Source: Oxalobacteraceae bacterium (GTDB taxonomy: Bacteria; Pseudomonadota; Gammaproteobacteria; Burkholderiales; Burkholderiaceae_D). Taken from it: a stretch of DNA of 64,000 nt. Where the stretch lies: positions 1 through 64,000 of the forward strand of contig JAIXXZ010000074.1 in NCBI GenBank assembly GCA_027490465.1. The letters run 5' to 3'. Positions 1 to 12,525 of this stretch are shown here, piece after piece (within the stretch, counting starts at the first letter, position 1; each line of letters opens with the position of its first letter). A program made the position numbers and the translations under genes. A model generated the notes under the pieces. That model did no database searches. It had not been told where the DNA came from and worked only from the letters and a program-made list of their open reading frames with translations.

Positions 1-9
1 AAGAAGTAA
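1..9 (+). CDS. rplF: 3' end of upstream ribosomal gene, probably rplF (L6); truncated by window
   Basis: Window begins aag aag taa (K-K-stop) immediately before rplR; identity inferred from conserved spc operon order only. Confidence 0.5.
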   Translation, partial: KK

Positions 10-18
10 GGGTTGACC

Positions 19-381
19 ATGGACAAGAAAGCATCTCGCCTGCGCCGTGCACGCCAAACGCGTGCCAAGATCGCAGAGCTCAAGGTAAATCGCCTTGCCG
101 TGCATCGCACCAACATGCATATCTACGCGACCATCATCAGCCCGGACGCGAAAATTCTTGCCAGCGCATCGACTGCCGAGGCGGAAGTTCGCAAGGAGCT
201 CGCTGGCCAGTCAGGCAAGGGTGGTAACACAGCCGCAGCTGCGCTCGTTGGCAAGCGTGTCGCAGAGAAGGCATTGAAGGCCGGTATTGCTGAGGTCGCA
301 TTCGATCGCGCCGGTTTCCGCTATCACGGTCGGGTCAAAGCAGTTGCGGAAGCAGCTCGCGAAGCCGGTCTGAAGTTCTAA
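19..381 (+). CDS. rplR: 50S ribosomal protein L18
   Basis: [18 protein letters not shown]...[25 protein letters not shown] at 19 preferred over upstream TTG at 13; spc operon order. Confidence 0.96.
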   Translation: MDKKASRLRRARQTRAKIAELKVNRLAVHRTNMHIYATIISPDAKILASASTAEAEVRKELAGQSGKGGNTAAAALVGKRVAEKALKAGIAEVAFDRAGFRYHGRVKAVAEAAREAGLKF

Positions 382-393
382 GGATTAGTCATC

Positions 394-912
394 ATGGCAA
401 AAATGCAACAGAAAATGCAAAGCGAAAAGCCCGACGATGGCATGCGCGAAAAAATGATCGCGGTCAATCGCGTCACCAAAGTGGTAAAGGGTGGCCGGAT
501 CATGGGTTTTGCAGCGCTGGCAGTGGTCGGTGATGGCGATGGTCGTATCGGCATGGGCAAGGGTAAATCGAAAGAGGTACCGGTGGCTGTGCAGAAAGCG
601 ATGGAAGAAGCTCGTCGCAAGATGATCAAGGTATCGCTCAAAAACGGCACCCTGCATCACACGGTCCATGGTCGCCACGGCGCGTCATCTGTGATGATGA
701 TTCCTGCAAAGGATGGTACGGGTGTGATCGCTGGTGGTCCGATGCGCGCAATCTTTGAAGTCATGGGCGTGACGAACGTTGTCGCGAAATCGAATGGCTC
801 GACCAATCCGTACAACATGGTTCGTGCGACGCTGAATGGCCTGGCGAAGATGAGCACACCATCCGAAATTGCTGCCAAGCGCGGCAAGACGGTCGAGGAA
901 ATCCTGGGCTAA
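394..912 (+). CDS. rpsE: 30S ribosomal protein S5
   Basis: [75 protein letters not shown]; operon position. Confidence 0.97.
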   Translation: MAKMQQKMQSEKPDDGMREKMIAVNRVTKVVKGGRIMGFAALAVVGDGDGRIGMGKGKSKEVPVAVQKAMEEARRKMIKVSLKNGTLHHTVHGRHGASSVMMIPAKDGTGVIAGGPMRAIFEVMGVTNVVAKSNGSTNPYNMVRATLNGLAKMSTPSEIAAKRGKTVEEILG

Positions 913-922
913 GGTGATCAAA

Positions 923-1102
923 ATGGCAAACACAATCAAAGTCAAACTGGTCAAGGGTCTCATCGGAACGCGCGAATCCCATCGTGCCACCGTTCGTGGA
1001 CTGGGCTTGCGCCGTGTGAATTCCGTTTCGGAGCTCGAAGACACGCCAGCAGTCCGCGGCATGATCAACAAAGTATCGTATCTCGTGAAAGTGGTGTCGT
1101 AA
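923..1102 (+). CDS. rpmD: 50S ribosomal protein L30
   Basis: [59 protein letters not shown]; track ORF start (869) is too far upstream. Confidence 0.96.
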   Translation: MANTIKVKLVKGLIGTRESHRATVRGLGLRRVNSVSELEDTPAVRGMINKVSYLVKVVS

Positions 1103-1126
1103 GCATCGCTTGCGAACGGAGCATAT

Positions 1127-1558
1127 ATGGAACTCAACACTATTCAACCCGCAGCCGGTGCCAAGCACGCCAAACGTCGTGTAGGGCGCGGCATAGGATC
1201 CGGTTTGGGCAAAACCGCTGGTCGTGGTCACAAGGGTCAAAAGTCCCGCGCCGGTGGCTTCCACAAGGTTGGCTTCGAGGGCGGTCAGATGCCGCTGCAG
1301 CGTCGTCTGCCAAAGCGTGGATTCAAGTCGCAATCCAAACCATTCAAGGCAGAGGTTCGTTTGTCCGATCTGGCAAAACTGCCAGTCGCCGACATCGATA
1401 TCCTGGCACTGAAGCAGGCGGGATTGGTTTCTGAACTTGCGCGCGTAGTGCGTGTGATCAAGGCAGGCGAGTTGTCGAAGAAGGTTACGCTGAAAGGCGT
1501 AATCGCGACCAAAGGTGCCAAGGCAGCTATCGAAGCTGCTGGCGGTTCGGTCGAGTAA
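1127..1558 (+). CDS. rplO: 50S ribosomal protein L15
   Basis: [44 protein letters not shown]. Confidence 0.97.
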   Translation: MELNTIQPAAGAKHAKRRVGRGIGSGLGKTAGRGHKGQKSRAGGFHKVGFEGGQMPLQRRLPKRGFKSQSKPFKAEVRLSDLAKLPVADIDILALKQAGLVSELARVVRVIKAGELSKKVTLKGVIATKGAKAAIEAAGGSVE

Positions 1559-1579
1559 TCAAGGCCTGACAGGAACAAC

Positions 1580-2911
1580 GTGGCAACTTCACCAAAACTC
1601 GCGAAAAGCGCTGCAAGCGGATTCCCTTGGGGCCGCTTGTGGTTTTTGCTCGCCGCGCTGGTGGTGTTCAGGATCGGTGCGCACATACCTGTGCCCGGTA
1701 TCGACCCTGTGCAGCTTGCTGCATTGTTCAACCAGAACCGTGGCGGCATTCTGGGCATGTTCAACATGTTCTCGGGTGGCGCCCTGTCGCGGTTTACGAT
1801 TTTTGCGCTCGGCATCATGCCGTACATTTCTGCATCGATCATCATGCAGCTGCTGTCGGTTGTTTCGCCCCAGCTGGAGGCATTGAAGAAAGAGGGCGAG
1901 TCCGGTCGCCGCAAGATTACGCAGTACACGCGCTATGGCACACTGGTATTGGCGACTTTCCAGGCGCTGGGCATCGCGATTGCACTTGAATCCCAGGCGG
2001 GCCTCGTGATTGATCCAGGTCTGGCATTCCGTTTTACCACCGTCGTCACCTTGGTGACGGGTACGATGTTCCTGATGTGGCTTGGCGAGCAAATTACTGA
2101 ACGCGGCCTGGGTAATGGTATATCCATCATTATTTTTGCAGGCATCGCTGCTGGCTTGCCCAATGCGTTGGGTGGATTGTTCGAACTCGTTCGCACCGGC
2201 TCGATGAATGCGCTGACGGCGATTTTGATCTGCGTGGTGGTCGCACTGGTGACTTATCTGGTGGTCTTCATCGAACGAGGTCAACGCAAGATTCTGGTCA
2301 ACTATGCGAAGCGTCAGGTCGGCAACAAGATTTACGGAAGCCAGAGCAGCCATTTGCCGCTCAAGCTGAATATGGCGGGTGTTATTCCACCCATCTTCGC
2401 TTCTTCGATCATTTTGTTTCCAGCGACGATTACGAGCTGGTTTACGTCGGGAGAAACGGATAGCGCAGTCGTTCGCTTCCTGAAGGACTTGGCTGCCTCG
2501 ATGGCGCCGGGCGAACCGATTCATGCTTTGTTGTATGCCGCAGCGATTATTTTCTTTTGCTTTTTTTACACGGCGCTCGTGTTCAACAGCAAAGAAACGG
2601 CGGATAACCTGAAGAAAAGTGGTGCCTTTGTGCCGGGAATTCGGCCAGGTGAGCAGACGGCACGTTACATCGACCGCATCCTGACCCGGCTGACGCTTGC
2701 AGGTGCTGTTTACATCACGTTGATCTGCTTGTTGCCAGAGTTTTTGATCGCGCGCTGGAATGTACCGTTTTATTTTGGTGGTACGTCTCTGCTGATTATC
2801 GTGGTGGTGACCATGGATTTCATGGCGCAGGTACAAAATTATGTGATGTCGCAGCAGTATGAATCCTTGCTGCGCAAGGCAAATTTCAAGGGCGGCATTG
2901 CGCCCCGTTGA
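1580..2911 (+). CDS. secY: Preprotein translocase subunit SecY (GTG start)
   Basis: 443 aa polytopic; [41 protein letters not shown]; downstream of rplO. Confidence 0.97.
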   Translation: MATSPKLAKSAASGFPWGRLWFLLAALVVFRIGAHIPVPGIDPVQLAALFNQNRGGILGMFNMFSGGALSRFTIFALGIMPYISASIIMQLLSVVSPQLEALKKEGESGRRKITQYTRYGTLVLATFQALGIAIALESQAGLVIDPGLAFRFTTVVTLVTGTMFLMWLGEQITERGLGNGISIIIFAGIAAGLPNALGGLFELVRTGSMNALTAILICVVVALVTYLVVFIERGQRKILVNYAKRQVGNKIYGSQSSHLPLKLNMAGVIPPIFASSIILFPATITSWFTSGETDSAVVRFLKDLAASMAPGEPIHALLYAAAIIFFCFFYTALVFNSKETADNLKKSGAFVPGIRPGEQTARYIDRILTRLTLAGAVYITLICLLPEFLIARWNVPFYFGGTSLLIIVVVTMDFMAQVQNYVMSQQYESLLRKANFKGGIAPR

Positions 2912-2933
2912 TTGAGAGGAATAAGCACTTTAT

Positions 2934-3152
2934 ATGTCCAAAGATGACGTGATTCAGATGCAAGGCGAGATTCTGGAAAATCTCCCAAATGCGACCTTCA
3001 GGGTCAAGCTGGAAAACGGGCATGTGGTTCTGGGACATATTTCGGGAAAAATGCGAATGAACTACATCCGCATTCTTCCAGGTGACAAGGTTACGGTGGA
3101 ATTGACGCCGTATGATTTGAGCAGGGCGCGGATCGTGTTCCGCACGAAATAA
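2934..3152 (+). CDS. infA: Translation initiation factor IF-1
   Basis: [67 protein letters not shown]. Confidence 0.96.
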   Translation: MSKDDVIQMQGEILENLPNATFRVKLENGHVVLGHISGKMRMNYIRILPGDKVTVELTPYDLSRARIVFRTK

Positions 3153-3189
3153 TTGGCGTACTTAAAAGACGGAAAGAAAGAGGGCTACC

Positions 3190-3303
3190 ATGAAAGTGCT
3201 CGCATCAGTAAAGCGGATTTGCCGCAACTGCAAAATTATCAAGCGCAAGGGCGTCGTTCGCGTCATTTGCACCGAGCCGCGCCACAAGCAGCGCCAGGGT
3301 TAA
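3190..3303 (+). CDS. rpmJ: 50S ribosomal protein L36 (short gene absent from the ORF track)
   Basis: Manual translation: [37 protein letters not shown]; between infA and rpsM; Cys/His zinc-ribbon pattern. Confidence 0.95.
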   Translation: MKVLASVKRICRNCKIIKRKGVVRVICTEPRHKQRQG

Positions 3304-3330
3304 TTAACGTTATTGACTGAGGAATAACGA

Positions 3331-3696
3331 ATGGCACGTATTGCAGGGGTCAACATCCCCAACCACCAGCACACCGTGATCGGCCTGACGGCGATCTATG
3401 GCATCGGCCGTCCACGCGCAGAGCTGATCTGCGCGATGACAGGTGTACCCACCAATAAAAAAGTCAAAGATCTCGACGACAACGAACTCGAGAAACTGCG
3501 CGATGAAATCGGTAAATTCATTGTCGAAGGTGATCTTCGTCGTGAATTGTCGATGAACATCAAGCGTTTGATGGATCTCGGTTGCTATCGCGGTATGCGG
3601 CATCGTAAAGGTTTGCCCTGCCGTGGACAGCGCACTCGTACCAACGCACGTACCCGCAAGGGTCCGCGCAAAGCCGCGCAAGCGCTGAAGAAGTAA
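3331..3696 (+). CDS. rpsM: 30S ribosomal protein S13
   Basis: [26 protein letters not shown]...[29 protein letters not shown]. Confidence 0.97.
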   Translation: MARIAGVNIPNHQHTVIGLTAIYGIGRPRAELICAMTGVPTNKKVKDLDDNELEKLRDEIGKFIVEGDLRRELSMNIKRLMDLGCYRGMRHRKGLPCRGQRTRTNARTRKGPRKAAQALKK

Positions 3697-3723
3697 TCCT
3701 GTAGCGGATTCAAGGAAACCACC

Positions 3724-4128
3724 ATGGCAAAATCACCGAACAACGCCGCTTCCGCGCGCGTTCGCAAGAAAGTCAAAAAGAACGTTGCTGAAGGCATTGC
3801 GCATATTCACGCATCGTTCAACAACACCATCATCACGATCACCGATCGTCAGGGCAATGCATTGTCCTGGGCGACTTCCGGTGGCGCTGGTTTCAAAGGC
3901 TCACGGAAATCCACGCCGTTTGCGGCACAGGTTGCTGCTGAGGCGGCGGGTAAAGTGGCTGTCGAATGTGGTGTGAAGAATCTGGAAGTGCGCATCAAGG
4001 GCCCAGGCCCAGGGCGTGAGTCGGCTGTCCGTGCGCTCAATAATTTGGGTATCAAGATCACCCAGATTCAAGACGTGACGCCTGTTCCGCATAATGGCTG
4101 CCGTCCACCCAAGCGTCGTCGTATCTAA
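3724..4128 (+). CDS. rpsK: 30S ribosomal protein S11
   Basis: [46 protein letters not shown]...[13 protein letters not shown]. Confidence 0.97.
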   Translation: MAKSPNNAASARVRKKVKKNVAEGIAHIHASFNNTIITITDRQGNALSWATSGGAGFKGSRKSTPFAAQVAAEAAGKVAVECGVKNLEVRIKGPGPGRESAVRALNNLGIKITQIQDVTPVPHNGCRPPKRRRI

Positions 4129-4156
4129 TTGTTGTATTGGTAGTACCCGAAGGTAG

Positions 4157-4178
4157 CCCGCCGTCACTGGCGGGTTTT
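4157..4178 (+). terminator. Terminator-like hairpin between rpsK and rpsD
   Basis: CCCGCC-gtcact-GGCGGG followed by TTTT (then gttct). Confidence 0.55.
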
Positions 4179-4272
4179 GTTCTGAAGACCACTGTTCGGT
4201 AGCACGCAGACCGGACTTGCGCCTGGTGGAAAATTGAATTCCATCTGGGGCGTTAAACGATAAGGAAAAATC

Positions 4273-4896
4273 GTGGCACGTTATATTGGACCTAAAGCAA
4301 AACTCTCCCGCCGTGAAGGCACAGACCTCTTCCTGAAGAGCGCCCGTCGCTCCCTGGATTCCAAGTGCAAGCTGGATTCCAAGCCAGGTCAGCATGGTCG
4401 TACCTCCGGTGCCCGCACCTCGGATTATGGCAATCAGCTCCGTGAAAAGCAGAAGGTCAAGCGCATGTACGGCGTACTTGAGCGCCAGTTCCGTCGTTAT
4501 TTTGCCGAAGCGGATCGCCGCAAAGGCAATACCGGTGAAACGCTGCTGAAATTGCTCGAAGCTCGCCTGGACAATGTGGTCTATCGCATGGGCTTTGCAT
4601 CAACCCGCGCCGAAGGCCGTCAGCTCGTATCGCACAAAGCCATCACCATCAACGGCAATGTCGTCAACATTCCTTCTTACCAAGTGAAGGTCGGCGACGT
4701 TGTGGCGATTCGTGAAAAAGCGAAGAAACAGGTGCGTATCGCTGAAGCCTTGTCATTGGCTGAACAGTCTGGCTTCCCTATGTGGGTGTCGGTCGATGCG
4801 AAGAAAATGGAAGGCTCACTCAAGTCTTGGCCTGACCGTTCGGACTTCAATCAGGAAGTCAACGAGTCCCTGATCGTCGAACTGTATTCCCGATAA
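4273..4896 (+). CDS. rpsD: 30S ribosomal protein S4
   Basis: [42 protein letters not shown]. Confidence 0.97.
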   Translation: MARYIGPKAKLSRREGTDLFLKSARRSLDSKCKLDSKPGQHGRTSGARTSDYGNQLREKQKVKRMYGVLERQFRRYFAEADRRKGNTGETLLKLLEARLDNVVYRMGFASTRAEGRQLVSHKAITINGNVVNIPSYQVKVGDVVAIREKAKKQVRIAEALSLAEQSGFPMWVSVDAKKMEGSLKSWPDRSDFNQEVNESLIVELYSR

Positions 4897-4989
4897 TTTT
4901 CCCCGGCATGGGTCGCCATGCGACCTGTGCCTTTCGATATGCCATCAGCCTTATCGGTGTAATGAGCCGAGGGTATTGAAAGGACATTC

Positions 4990-5967
4990 ATGCAAAACAA
5001 TCTCTTGAAACCCCGCATTATCGAAGTCGAGCCTTTGGGCCCTGGCCATGCCAAAGTTGTGATGGAGCCGTTTGAGCGTGGCTACGGTCACACGCTGGGT
5101 AATGCGCTGCGTCGCGTGCTGCTGTCTTCCATGGTTGGCTACGCGCCAACGGAAGTCACTATTGCCGGTGTCGTCCATGAGTATTCCTCACTCGACGGCG
5201 TGCAGGAAGACGTTGTCGACATCCTGCTGAACCTCAAAGGCGTGGTGTTCAAGCTTCACAATCGCGATGAAGTTACGCTGACTTTGAAAAAAGAAGGCGA
5301 AGGCGCTGTTCTGGCTTCCGATATCGACCTGCCGCATGATGTCGAGCTGATCAATCCGAATCATGTGATCGCCCATCTGACCCCTGGCGGTAAGTTGGAC
5401 ATGCAGGTCAAAGTCGAAAAAGGCCGTGGCTATGTGCCCGGTAATGTACGACGCCTTGCAGAAGACGCGAACAAAACCATCGGCCGCATCATTCTTGATG
5501 CTTCGTTCTCGCCAGTTCGCCGCGTGTCCTACGCAGTGGAGTCGGCACGGGTCGAGCAGCGTACCGATCTTGACAAATTGGTCATGAACATCGAAACCAA
5601 TGGTGTGATCACACCAGAGGAAGCGATCCGTCAATCCGCCCGTGTGCTGGTCGACCAGCTCAATGTGTTTGCCGCACTCGAAGGAACGGAAACCGCTGCC
5701 GAAGCACCATCGCGCGCTCCGACGGTCGATCCTATCCTGTTGCGTCCTGTCGACGATCTGGAGCTCACCGTTCGTTCTGCGAACTGCCTCAAGGCAGAGA
5801 ACATTTACTACATTGGCGATCTGATCCAGCGTAGCGAGAACGAGCTTCTGAAAACACCAAATCTGGGCCGTAAATCGCTCAACGAGATCAAGGAAGTCTT
5901 GGCCTCACGCGGCTTGACTCTGGGTATGAAGCTGGAAAATTGGCCGCCTGTCGGCTTTGACAAGTAA
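4990..5967 (+). CDS. rpoA: DNA-directed RNA polymerase subunit alpha
   Basis: 325 aa; [20 protein letters not shown] and C-terminal [47 protein letters not shown]. Confidence 0.98.
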   Translation: MQNNLLKPRIIEVEPLGPGHAKVVMEPFERGYGHTLGNALRRVLLSSMVGYAPTEVTIAGVVHEYSSLDGVQEDVVDILLNLKGVVFKLHNRDEVTLTLKKEGEGAVLASDIDLPHDVELINPNHVIAHLTPGGKLDMQVKVEKGRGYVPGNVRRLAEDANKTIGRIILDASFSPVRRVSYAVESARVEQRTDLDKLVMNIETNGVITPEEAIRQSARVLVDQLNVFAALEGTETAAEAPSRAPTVDPILLRPVDDLELTVRSANCLKAENIYYIGDLIQRSENELLKTPNLGRKSLNEIKEVLASRGLTLGMKLENWPPVGFDK

Positions 5968-6049
5968 TTTATTCAACATGCACCGGCCCGCGCCGGCCTC
6001 ACGGTCGGCGATAGAAGAGCTGGATATATAAAACTGTAAAGGAAAGATC

Positions 6050-6445
6050 ATGCGTCACCGTCACGGACTTCGTAAACTCAACCGCACCTCGTCACATCGT
6101 CTCGCCATGCTGCGCAACATGACGGTCTCTCTGCTTCGTCATGAAGCGATCAAGACCACGCTGCCTAAAGCAAAAGAGCTGCGTCGCGTTGTGGAGCCTA
6201 TTTTGACTCTTGGTAAAACAGACACCTTGGCCAACAAGCGCCTTGCGTTCAATCGTTTGCGTGATCGCGAGATGGTGGTCAAGCTGTTTGCAGAACTCGG
6301 CCCACGTTATGCGACCCGCAATGGCGGTTATCTCCGTATCCTGAAAATGGGTTTCCGTCAGGGCGATAACGCGCCGATGGCTTTTGTGGAACTGGTAGAT
6401 CGCCCGGATCACACGACCGCCGTCGAGGACAATAGCGGCGAGTAA
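6050..6445 (+). CDS. rplQ: 50S ribosomal protein L17
   Basis: [51 protein letters not shown]. Confidence 0.97.
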   Translation: MRHRHGLRKLNRTSSHRLAMLRNMTVSLLRHEAIKTTLPKAKELRRVVEPILTLGKTDTLANKRLAFNRLRDREMVVKLFAELGPRYATRNGGYLRILKMGFRQGDNAPMAFVELVDRPDHTTAVEDNSGE

Positions 6446-6467
6446 GCCCATCGTGTGACTCAATAAA

Positions 6468-6499
6468 CAAAAGCCAGGGTAAGCCTGGCTTTTGCTTTT
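6468..6499 (+). terminator. Intrinsic terminator after rplQ
   Basis: CAAAAGCCAGG-gtaag-CCTGGCTTTTG followed by cttttc. Confidence 0.8.
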
Positions 6500-6536
6500 C
6501 CAGTGTATTCAAAGGCAGATTCGTCCTTATAACTGA

Positions 6537-7457
6537 ATGACTATTCTCACCGTCAAAGATCTCTACAAGTCGTATGGCGATGGAGATGCCCGCCACACGG
6601 TGGTCGATGGCATCTCTTTCTCACTCGAACGGGGAGAATGCTTTGGTCTACTGGGGCCGAATGGCGCTGGGAAAACAACCACACTGCGGCTCTGTCTGGG
6701 GTTGACCGTACCAGATCGGGGCAGCATTCAGCTCGTCGGGCACGAGGTACCTGCTGATGCTCGTCTGGCGCGCTTGCGTATTGGCGTCGTGCCCCAGATG
6801 GACAGTCTCGATCCCGATTTCACCGTCGAGGAAAACATCTACGTTTACGGGCGTTACTTCGGCATGAGTCGCGCACAGGTGCGTGCACGCATTGGCTGGC
6901 TGCTGGACTTCTCTAGTCTCACAGCGAAGAGACATGCTCGCATAGGCGAACTCTCCGGTGGCATGAAGCGGCGCTTAACGCTGGCGCGCGCGCTCGTTAA
7001 CGATCCTGACCTTATCTTCATGGATGAACCCACGACAGGTCTTGATCCGCAAGCGCGACACTTGATCTGGGAGCGCCTGAAAGCCTTGCTCGCCGAGGGC
7101 AAGTCACTGCTGCTGACAACACATTTTATGGATGAGGCCGAGCGGCTTTGCGATCGTTTGGCTGTTATTGATCACGGCCGGCTAATCGCCGAAGGATCAC
7201 CGCAGGCGCTGATCGCAAAGCATATTGAGTCACAAGTCGTCGAGGTCTATGGCGATAACGCGAGCCAGTGGGCCGGGAGCGCATCTCACCTTGCTGATCG
7301 AATCGAATTCAGTGGCGAAACTGCATTTTGCTATACCGATCATCCTGAATCGCTTTTACAAAACCTCGCCGGAACCGAAGGCCTGCGCTATCTTCACCGA
7401 CCTGCGAATCTCGAAGATCTGTTTCTCAAATTAACCGGCCGTGACATGCGCGACTGA
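6537..7457 (+). CDS. ABC transporter ATP-binding protein, NodI/DrrA-like
   Basis: Walker [17 protein letters not shown], signature [15 protein letters not shown], Walker [21 protein letters not shown]; overlaps downstream ABC-2 permease. Confidence 0.9.
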   Translation: MTILTVKDLYKSYGDGDARHTVVDGISFSLERGECFGLLGPNGAGKTTTLRLCLGLTVPDRGSIQLVGHEVPADARLARLRIGVVPQMDSLDPDFTVEENIYVYGRYFGMSRAQVRARIGWLLDFSSLTAKRHARIGELSGGMKRRLTLARALVNDPDLIFMDEPTTGLDPQARHLIWERLKALLAEGKSLLLTTHFMDEAERLCDRLAVIDHGRLIAEGSPQALIAKHIESQVVEVYGDNASQWAGSASHLADRIEFSGETAFCYTDHPESLLQNLAGTEGLRYLHRPANLEDLFLKLTGRDMRD

Positions 7458-8253
7458 GGATCTGACCATGGCATCTATTTATTATCAGGTACCCCGATTC
7501 AGTCTGCGCTTTGTGCCAGTGTGGCAGCGCAATTTTCTTGTGTGGCGCAAGCTCGCATTCACCAGCGTTGTCGGCAACATCGCCGAACCATTAATAACCT
7601 TGGTAGCGTTTGGCTATGGGCTCGGTAGCATGCTGCAGAGTATCGATGGCGTGCCGTACATCGCATACCTTGCCAGCGGCGCCATTTGCATGTCCGTGAT
7701 GATGGCCACCACGTTTGAGGCGCTCTACTCCGCTTTCTCCCGCATGCATGTACAAAAAACCTGGGATGCCTTGCTCAATACGCCGCTGGATCTCGATGAC
7801 ATTGTGCTCGCTGAAATGCTCTGGGCAGCAAGCAAATCACTGATCTCCGGCATTGCCATTCTTTTGGTGCTGCTTGCCTTGGGTATCGGTTGGTATCCGG
7901 GTGCATTGTTGGTACCACCGCTTCTTTTTCTGGTGGGTGTCACCTTCGCGTCAATCGCGCTGGCGATCAACGCGCTTGCCAAAGGCTATGATTTTTTTAC
8001 TTACTACTTCACACTCGTGCTCACACCGATGATTTTCCTCTCGGGGGTCTACTACCCTGTGACCCAACTACCCGGATGGTTGCAGGTCATTGCAGGCTAC
8101 CTGCCGCTGAGCGCCGCCGTTCATCTTGTGCGACCATTGCTGCTGGGCCAAATGCCCGATCAGGTGCTACCGTCTTTATTGCTCCTGGTGGGGTACTGTG
8201 TGGCCGGTTTTTACCTCGCCACCGTGCTTACGCGACGTCGGTTATTGAAATAA
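7441..8253 (+). CDS. ABC-2 type permease, NodJ-like (start may be internal, ATG at 7468)
   Basis: Polytopic; [20 protein letters not shown]...[28 protein letters not shown]; 3' partner of NodI-like ATPase. Confidence 0.85.
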   Translation: MTCATEDLTMASIYYQVPRFSLRFVPVWQRNFLVWRKLAFTSVVGNIAEPLITLVAFGYGLGSMLQSIDGVPYIAYLASGAICMSVMMATTFEALYSAFSRMHVQKTWDALLNTPLDLDDIVLAEMLWAASKSLISGIAILLVLLALGIGWYPGALLVPPLLFLVGVTFASIALAINALAKGYDFFTYYFTLVLTPMIFLSGVYYPVTQLPGWLQVIAGYLPLSAAVHLVRPLLLGQMPDQVLPSLLLLVGYCVAGFYLATVLTRRRLLK

Positions 8254-8269
8254 ACCCGAGATCGATCTC

Positions 8270-8602
8270 ATGGAGCAAGTCATCATTGTCATGACCCACT
8301 TGCCGGATGCAGCGACTGCCGAAGCGCTTGCGGGCGCTTTGGTTGAAGCCAGACTCGCTGCCTGTGCAAGCTTTACTCCAGGTGTACAGTCGGTGTATCG
8401 ATGGCAGGGCAAAATCGAAAGCGCGAACGAAGTCACCCTGACTATCAAAACCACACAACGTCACTATGCTGCGCTGGAAGCAGCCATACGCGCCGCGCAC
8501 CCCTATGAGCTGCCGGAAATTATTGCTTTGCCGGTGGTGGCAGGTTTTCCCTCCTATCTCCAGTGGATCATCGCTGAAACCACGCCCGATCACCATGCCT
8601 AG
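8270..8602 (+). CDS. cutA: Divalent cation tolerance protein CutA
   Basis: ATAEALAGALVEARLAACASFTPGVQSVYRWQGKIESANEVTLTIKTT...HPYELPEIIALPV. Confidence 0.93.
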   Translation: MEQVIIVMTHLPDAATAEALAGALVEARLAACASFTPGVQSVYRWQGKIESANEVTLTIKTTQRHYAALEAAIRAAHPYELPEIIALPVVAGFPSYLQWIIAETTPDHHA

Positions 8603-10334
8603 GTTGTTCAATTCGCTTCTCTTGCTCCTCACTTTGCTATGGCTGCCTCCGGTCATGGCCGAGGATCAGTTTCTGCCGCCTGAACAAGCGTTTCGTTTCA
8701 GCGCGACGATGACTGATGCGTCGGTGATTGAGGTGCGTTTCGATGTCGCCGATGATTATTATCTGTACCGTGAGCGTTTTGCTTTCAAGGCCGATGGCGC
8801 GCAGCTTGGAGCGCCAGTCATCCCGGCAGGGAAAATGAAATTCGATGAGACCTTCAATAAAACCGTCGAAACTTACCGACAGCAAGTTCTGATTCGTTTA
8901 CCCGTCAAAGCCGATGGCGCATTTACTCTGAGCGTCAGTAGCCAGGGTTGTTCTGATCGTGGCCTGTGTTACGCGCCGATGGAGTCAGTCGTCAAACTCT
9001 CGCCAGCAGGTGCTCACTCGTCTCAAGTGGCTGAATCAGTGCCTGCGGCCGTAGAACCGACGGCAGAAACCGAAATGGGTCGCATTGAAGCATCGCTGGC
9101 CAGCGGCAACCTTCTCTTGATCCTGCCGCTCTTTCTGCTGCTGGGTCTGGGTCTGTCGTTGACGCCGTGCGTCCTTCCGATGGTCCCCATACTCTCATTC
9201 ATCATCGTGGGTGAAGGCGAGCGCACCAGTCGCAGTCGGGGCTTTGTGCTTTCTCTCGCCTATGCGATGGGTATGGCGCTGGTGTACACCGCACTGGGCA
9301 TCGCGGCCGGACTCATTGGTGAAGGTCTGTCGGCAAACCTTCAGAGCCCGCCTGTACTGATCACTTTCGCGATTTTCATGGCGGTCTTGTCGCTTTCCAT
9401 GTTCGATATTTATCAGTTGCAGGTGCCATCTTCGGTGCAGCTCAAGCTCACCCGCTGGTCCGAGCAGCAAAGAGCAGGCAAGCTCGCCGGTGTGTTTGTG
9501 ATGGGCATGCTGTCGGCGCTGATTGTCGGCCCTTGTGTGGCAGCACCGCTGGCCGGCGTGCTGGTGTATATCAGCCAGACGCGTGATGTCGTGATTGGCG
9601 GTAGTGCCTTGTTTGCGATGGCGGTGGGCATGAGCGTGCCGCTGCTTCTTTTGGGTTTATCCGCGGGGGCGCTGGTACCCAAAGCAGGGCGATGGATGAT
9701 GGCGGTCAAGCCCTTGTTCGGTGTGCTGATGCTGGCGCTGGCCTTGTGGATGGTCGCTTCACTGCTGCCTGACTGGGCACTGATGCTGGGTTGGGGATTG
9801 CTGGGTGTGGCCTATGGTGGTTTCCTCCTGATGTCACGCCAACTGGGTCTTCGGGGTCGCGCCATGGGTATGGTCTTCGTGTTGTTGGGCGCGGTGCAGC
9901 TGGCAGGTCTTGCCACCGGCGGTCGCGATGCGTGGGCACCCCTGGCACATCTGACGGGCGAAGCGCACAAGAAGATCGCTTTCAAACGTATTCATTCGAT
10001 CGCTGAGCTAGACCAAACGATTGCAGCGGCGCGCGGGCGCCCCGTGATGCTGGACTTCTATGCGGATTGGTGTGTGGCTTGTCTGGAGATGGAAAAACTG
10101 ACCTTCACCGATCAGGCGGTGAGTGAAAAGATGCAGGATATCTTGCTGTTGCAGGTGGATGTCACGGCCAATAACGCCGACGATAAAGCGCTTTTGAAAC
10201 GCTTCGGACTTTTTGGTCCGCCCGGTATCATTTTCTTCGATAAAGATGGCGCAGAGCTGCGCTCATTTCGGGTGATCGGCTTTCAGACGCCGGAAGTATT
10301 CATCCAATCTTTGGATAGATTGACATCACGCTGA
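8595..10334 (+). CDS. dsbD: Thiol:disulfide interchange protein DsbD
   Basis: Signal peptide MPRLFNSLLLLLTLLWLPPVMA; N-terminal SQGCSDRGLCYAP; multi-TM core with TPCVLPMVP; C-terminal thioredoxin-like DWCVACLEME; start overlaps cutA stop by 8 bp (track ORF begins too far upstream). Confidence 0.94.
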   Translation: MPRLFNSLLLLLTLLWLPPVMAEDQFLPPEQAFRFSATMTDASVIEVRFDVADDYYLYRERFAFKADGAQLGAPVIPAGKMKFDETFNKTVETYRQQVLIRLPVKADGAFTLSVSSQGCSDRGLCYAPMESVVKLSPAGAHSSQVAESVPAAVEPTAETEMGRIEASLASGNLLLILPLFLLLGLGLSLTPCVLPMVPILSFIIVGEGERTSRSRGFVLSLAYAMGMALVYTALGIAAGLIGEGLSANLQSPPVLITFAIFMAVLSLSMFDIYQLQVPSSVQLKLTRWSEQQRAGKLAGVFVMGMLSALIVGPCVAAPLAGVLVYISQTRDVVIGGSALFAMAVGMSVPLLLLGLSAGALVPKAGRWMMAVKPLFGVLMLALALWMVASLLPDWALMLGWGLLGVAYGGFLLMSRQLGLRGRAMGMVFVLLGAVQLAGLATGGRDAWAPLAHLTGEAHKKIAFKRIHSIAELDQTIAAARGRPVMLDFYADWCVACLEMEKLTFTDQAVSEKMQDILLLQVDVTANNADDKALLKRFGLFGPPGIIFFDKDGAELRSFRVIGFQTPEVFIQSLDRLTSR

Positions 10335-10441
10335 CGAAACAGCCTTGCTGTTCAAACGCGCTCTGCGGGTATGTAGCAGTGCTTCGCGGTTCAGTGACAG
10401 TGAAAAATAGGAGTCTGTTTTTAATCAGTTCATGAAGCTAT

Positions 10442-11488
<1,047 letters not shown>

Positions 11489-11666
11489 TTAAGGCTCAGG
11501 GCGGGTCTTGAGCGGGAGCTTGATGAAACTTTCGGCGCCTGCGAGTCTCAGACAAGCAGGTGATTTGCTCACCTCCCGCTTCTCCTCCCTGAGCGGGGTT
11601 GTGCTGCCTCAAGGCGGTACAGCGTTCGGCCCTGGAGACTTCCCCTTTCTCCGGGGTTTTTTTATG

Positions 11667-12404
11667 TCACGCGGGCTGCTCGATGTCCCCGCTGATACCC
11701 AGCAGTTCGAGAATTTTTTGGTCTGCTTCCTCGAGTCCGCTGCGCTTGAGCGCAGAAAACAATTGCACAGAGAATGGCAGAGGACGACCTTGTTCGTCAA
11801 CATAACTTGACAGTACGGAGTGTCCCAAGCGCAGCGCATCGGCGGCTTCACTACGGTTGAGCTTGTCTGCCTTGCTTAAAATGCAATGTACTGGCTTGCC
11901 GGTGGCGGCGAACCACTCCAGCATCTCCGTATCAAGTTCAGTGAACGGACGTCTCGCGTCCATGATCAGTACCAGCGCCGCGAGCTGATCGCGCTCTTGG
12001 ACGTAGCGCCCCAAAAGCAGCTGCCAGTGGTCTTTTGCCGATCCTGACACCTCTGCGTAGCCGTAGCCCGGAAGATCAACCAGAAAGGCGCGAATCTCCT
12101 CAACGCGGGTGGGATCCTTGCGGTGCTGGCCCACATGAGCGCCACCGAGGGAAAAAAAATTGATGTGCTGGGTCCGGCCCGGGGTGCGAGACGCAAAAGC
12201 CAGCTTTTTCTGGTTGCACAGGACATTAATCGCGGTCGATTTGCCTGCGTTCGAGCGACCGGCGAAGGCAATCTCGGGAACTTTATATTTTGGCAAATCC
12301 GGTAAGCGATTAACCGTCGTGAAAAAGCGGGCTTGCCAGAGAAGAGACATGAGGCTGCGTGCAGCAGAGGCGCGTACAAAGGAAGGACGGCCATTGTAGT
12401 ACAA
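11667..12404 (-). CDS. engB: Ribosome biogenesis GTP-binding protein YsxC/EngB
   Basis: [39 protein letters not shown]. Confidence 0.94.
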   Translation of the reverse strand: MYYNGRPSFVRASAARSLMSLLWQARFFTTVNRLPDLPKYKVPEIAFAGRSNAGKSTAINVLCNQKKLAFASRTPGRTQHINFFSLGGAHVGQHRKDPTRVEEIRAFLVDLPGYGYAEVSGSAKDHWQLLLGRYVQERDQLAALVLIMDARRPFTELDTEMLEWFAATGKPVHCILSKADKLNRSEAADALRLGHSVLSSYVDEQGRPLPFSVQLFSALKRSGLEEADQKILELLGISGDIEQPA

Positions 12405-12525
12405 TCACGGGCTCGAAATTGAGCTTCAAACATACTGAATTCGGTTTGGCTTTGTACTACACCGATGCCAGTCTGCAGAAGCCGCAAGCGCCAAGCAAAA
12501 TCAATCCAAAGCCCCGGATAATTGA

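Noticed and set aside
685-1333. Long antisense ORFs opposite ribosomal genes (for example 685-1140 and 761-1333 on the minus strand)
   Set aside because: Opposite strongly supported rps/rpl genes; composition and lack of recognisable domains fit spurious ORFs in GC-rich sequence.
1589-2836. 415-aa minus-strand ORF opposite secY
   Set aside because: Shadow ORF of secY: Q/H/R-rich, no domain, while secY is unambiguous.
10335-10441. Possible further copy of the repeat family between dsbD and hemB (tttttaatcagttcatgaag)
   Set aside because: Only one end vaguely resembles the terminal repeat; no core or opposite end seen.
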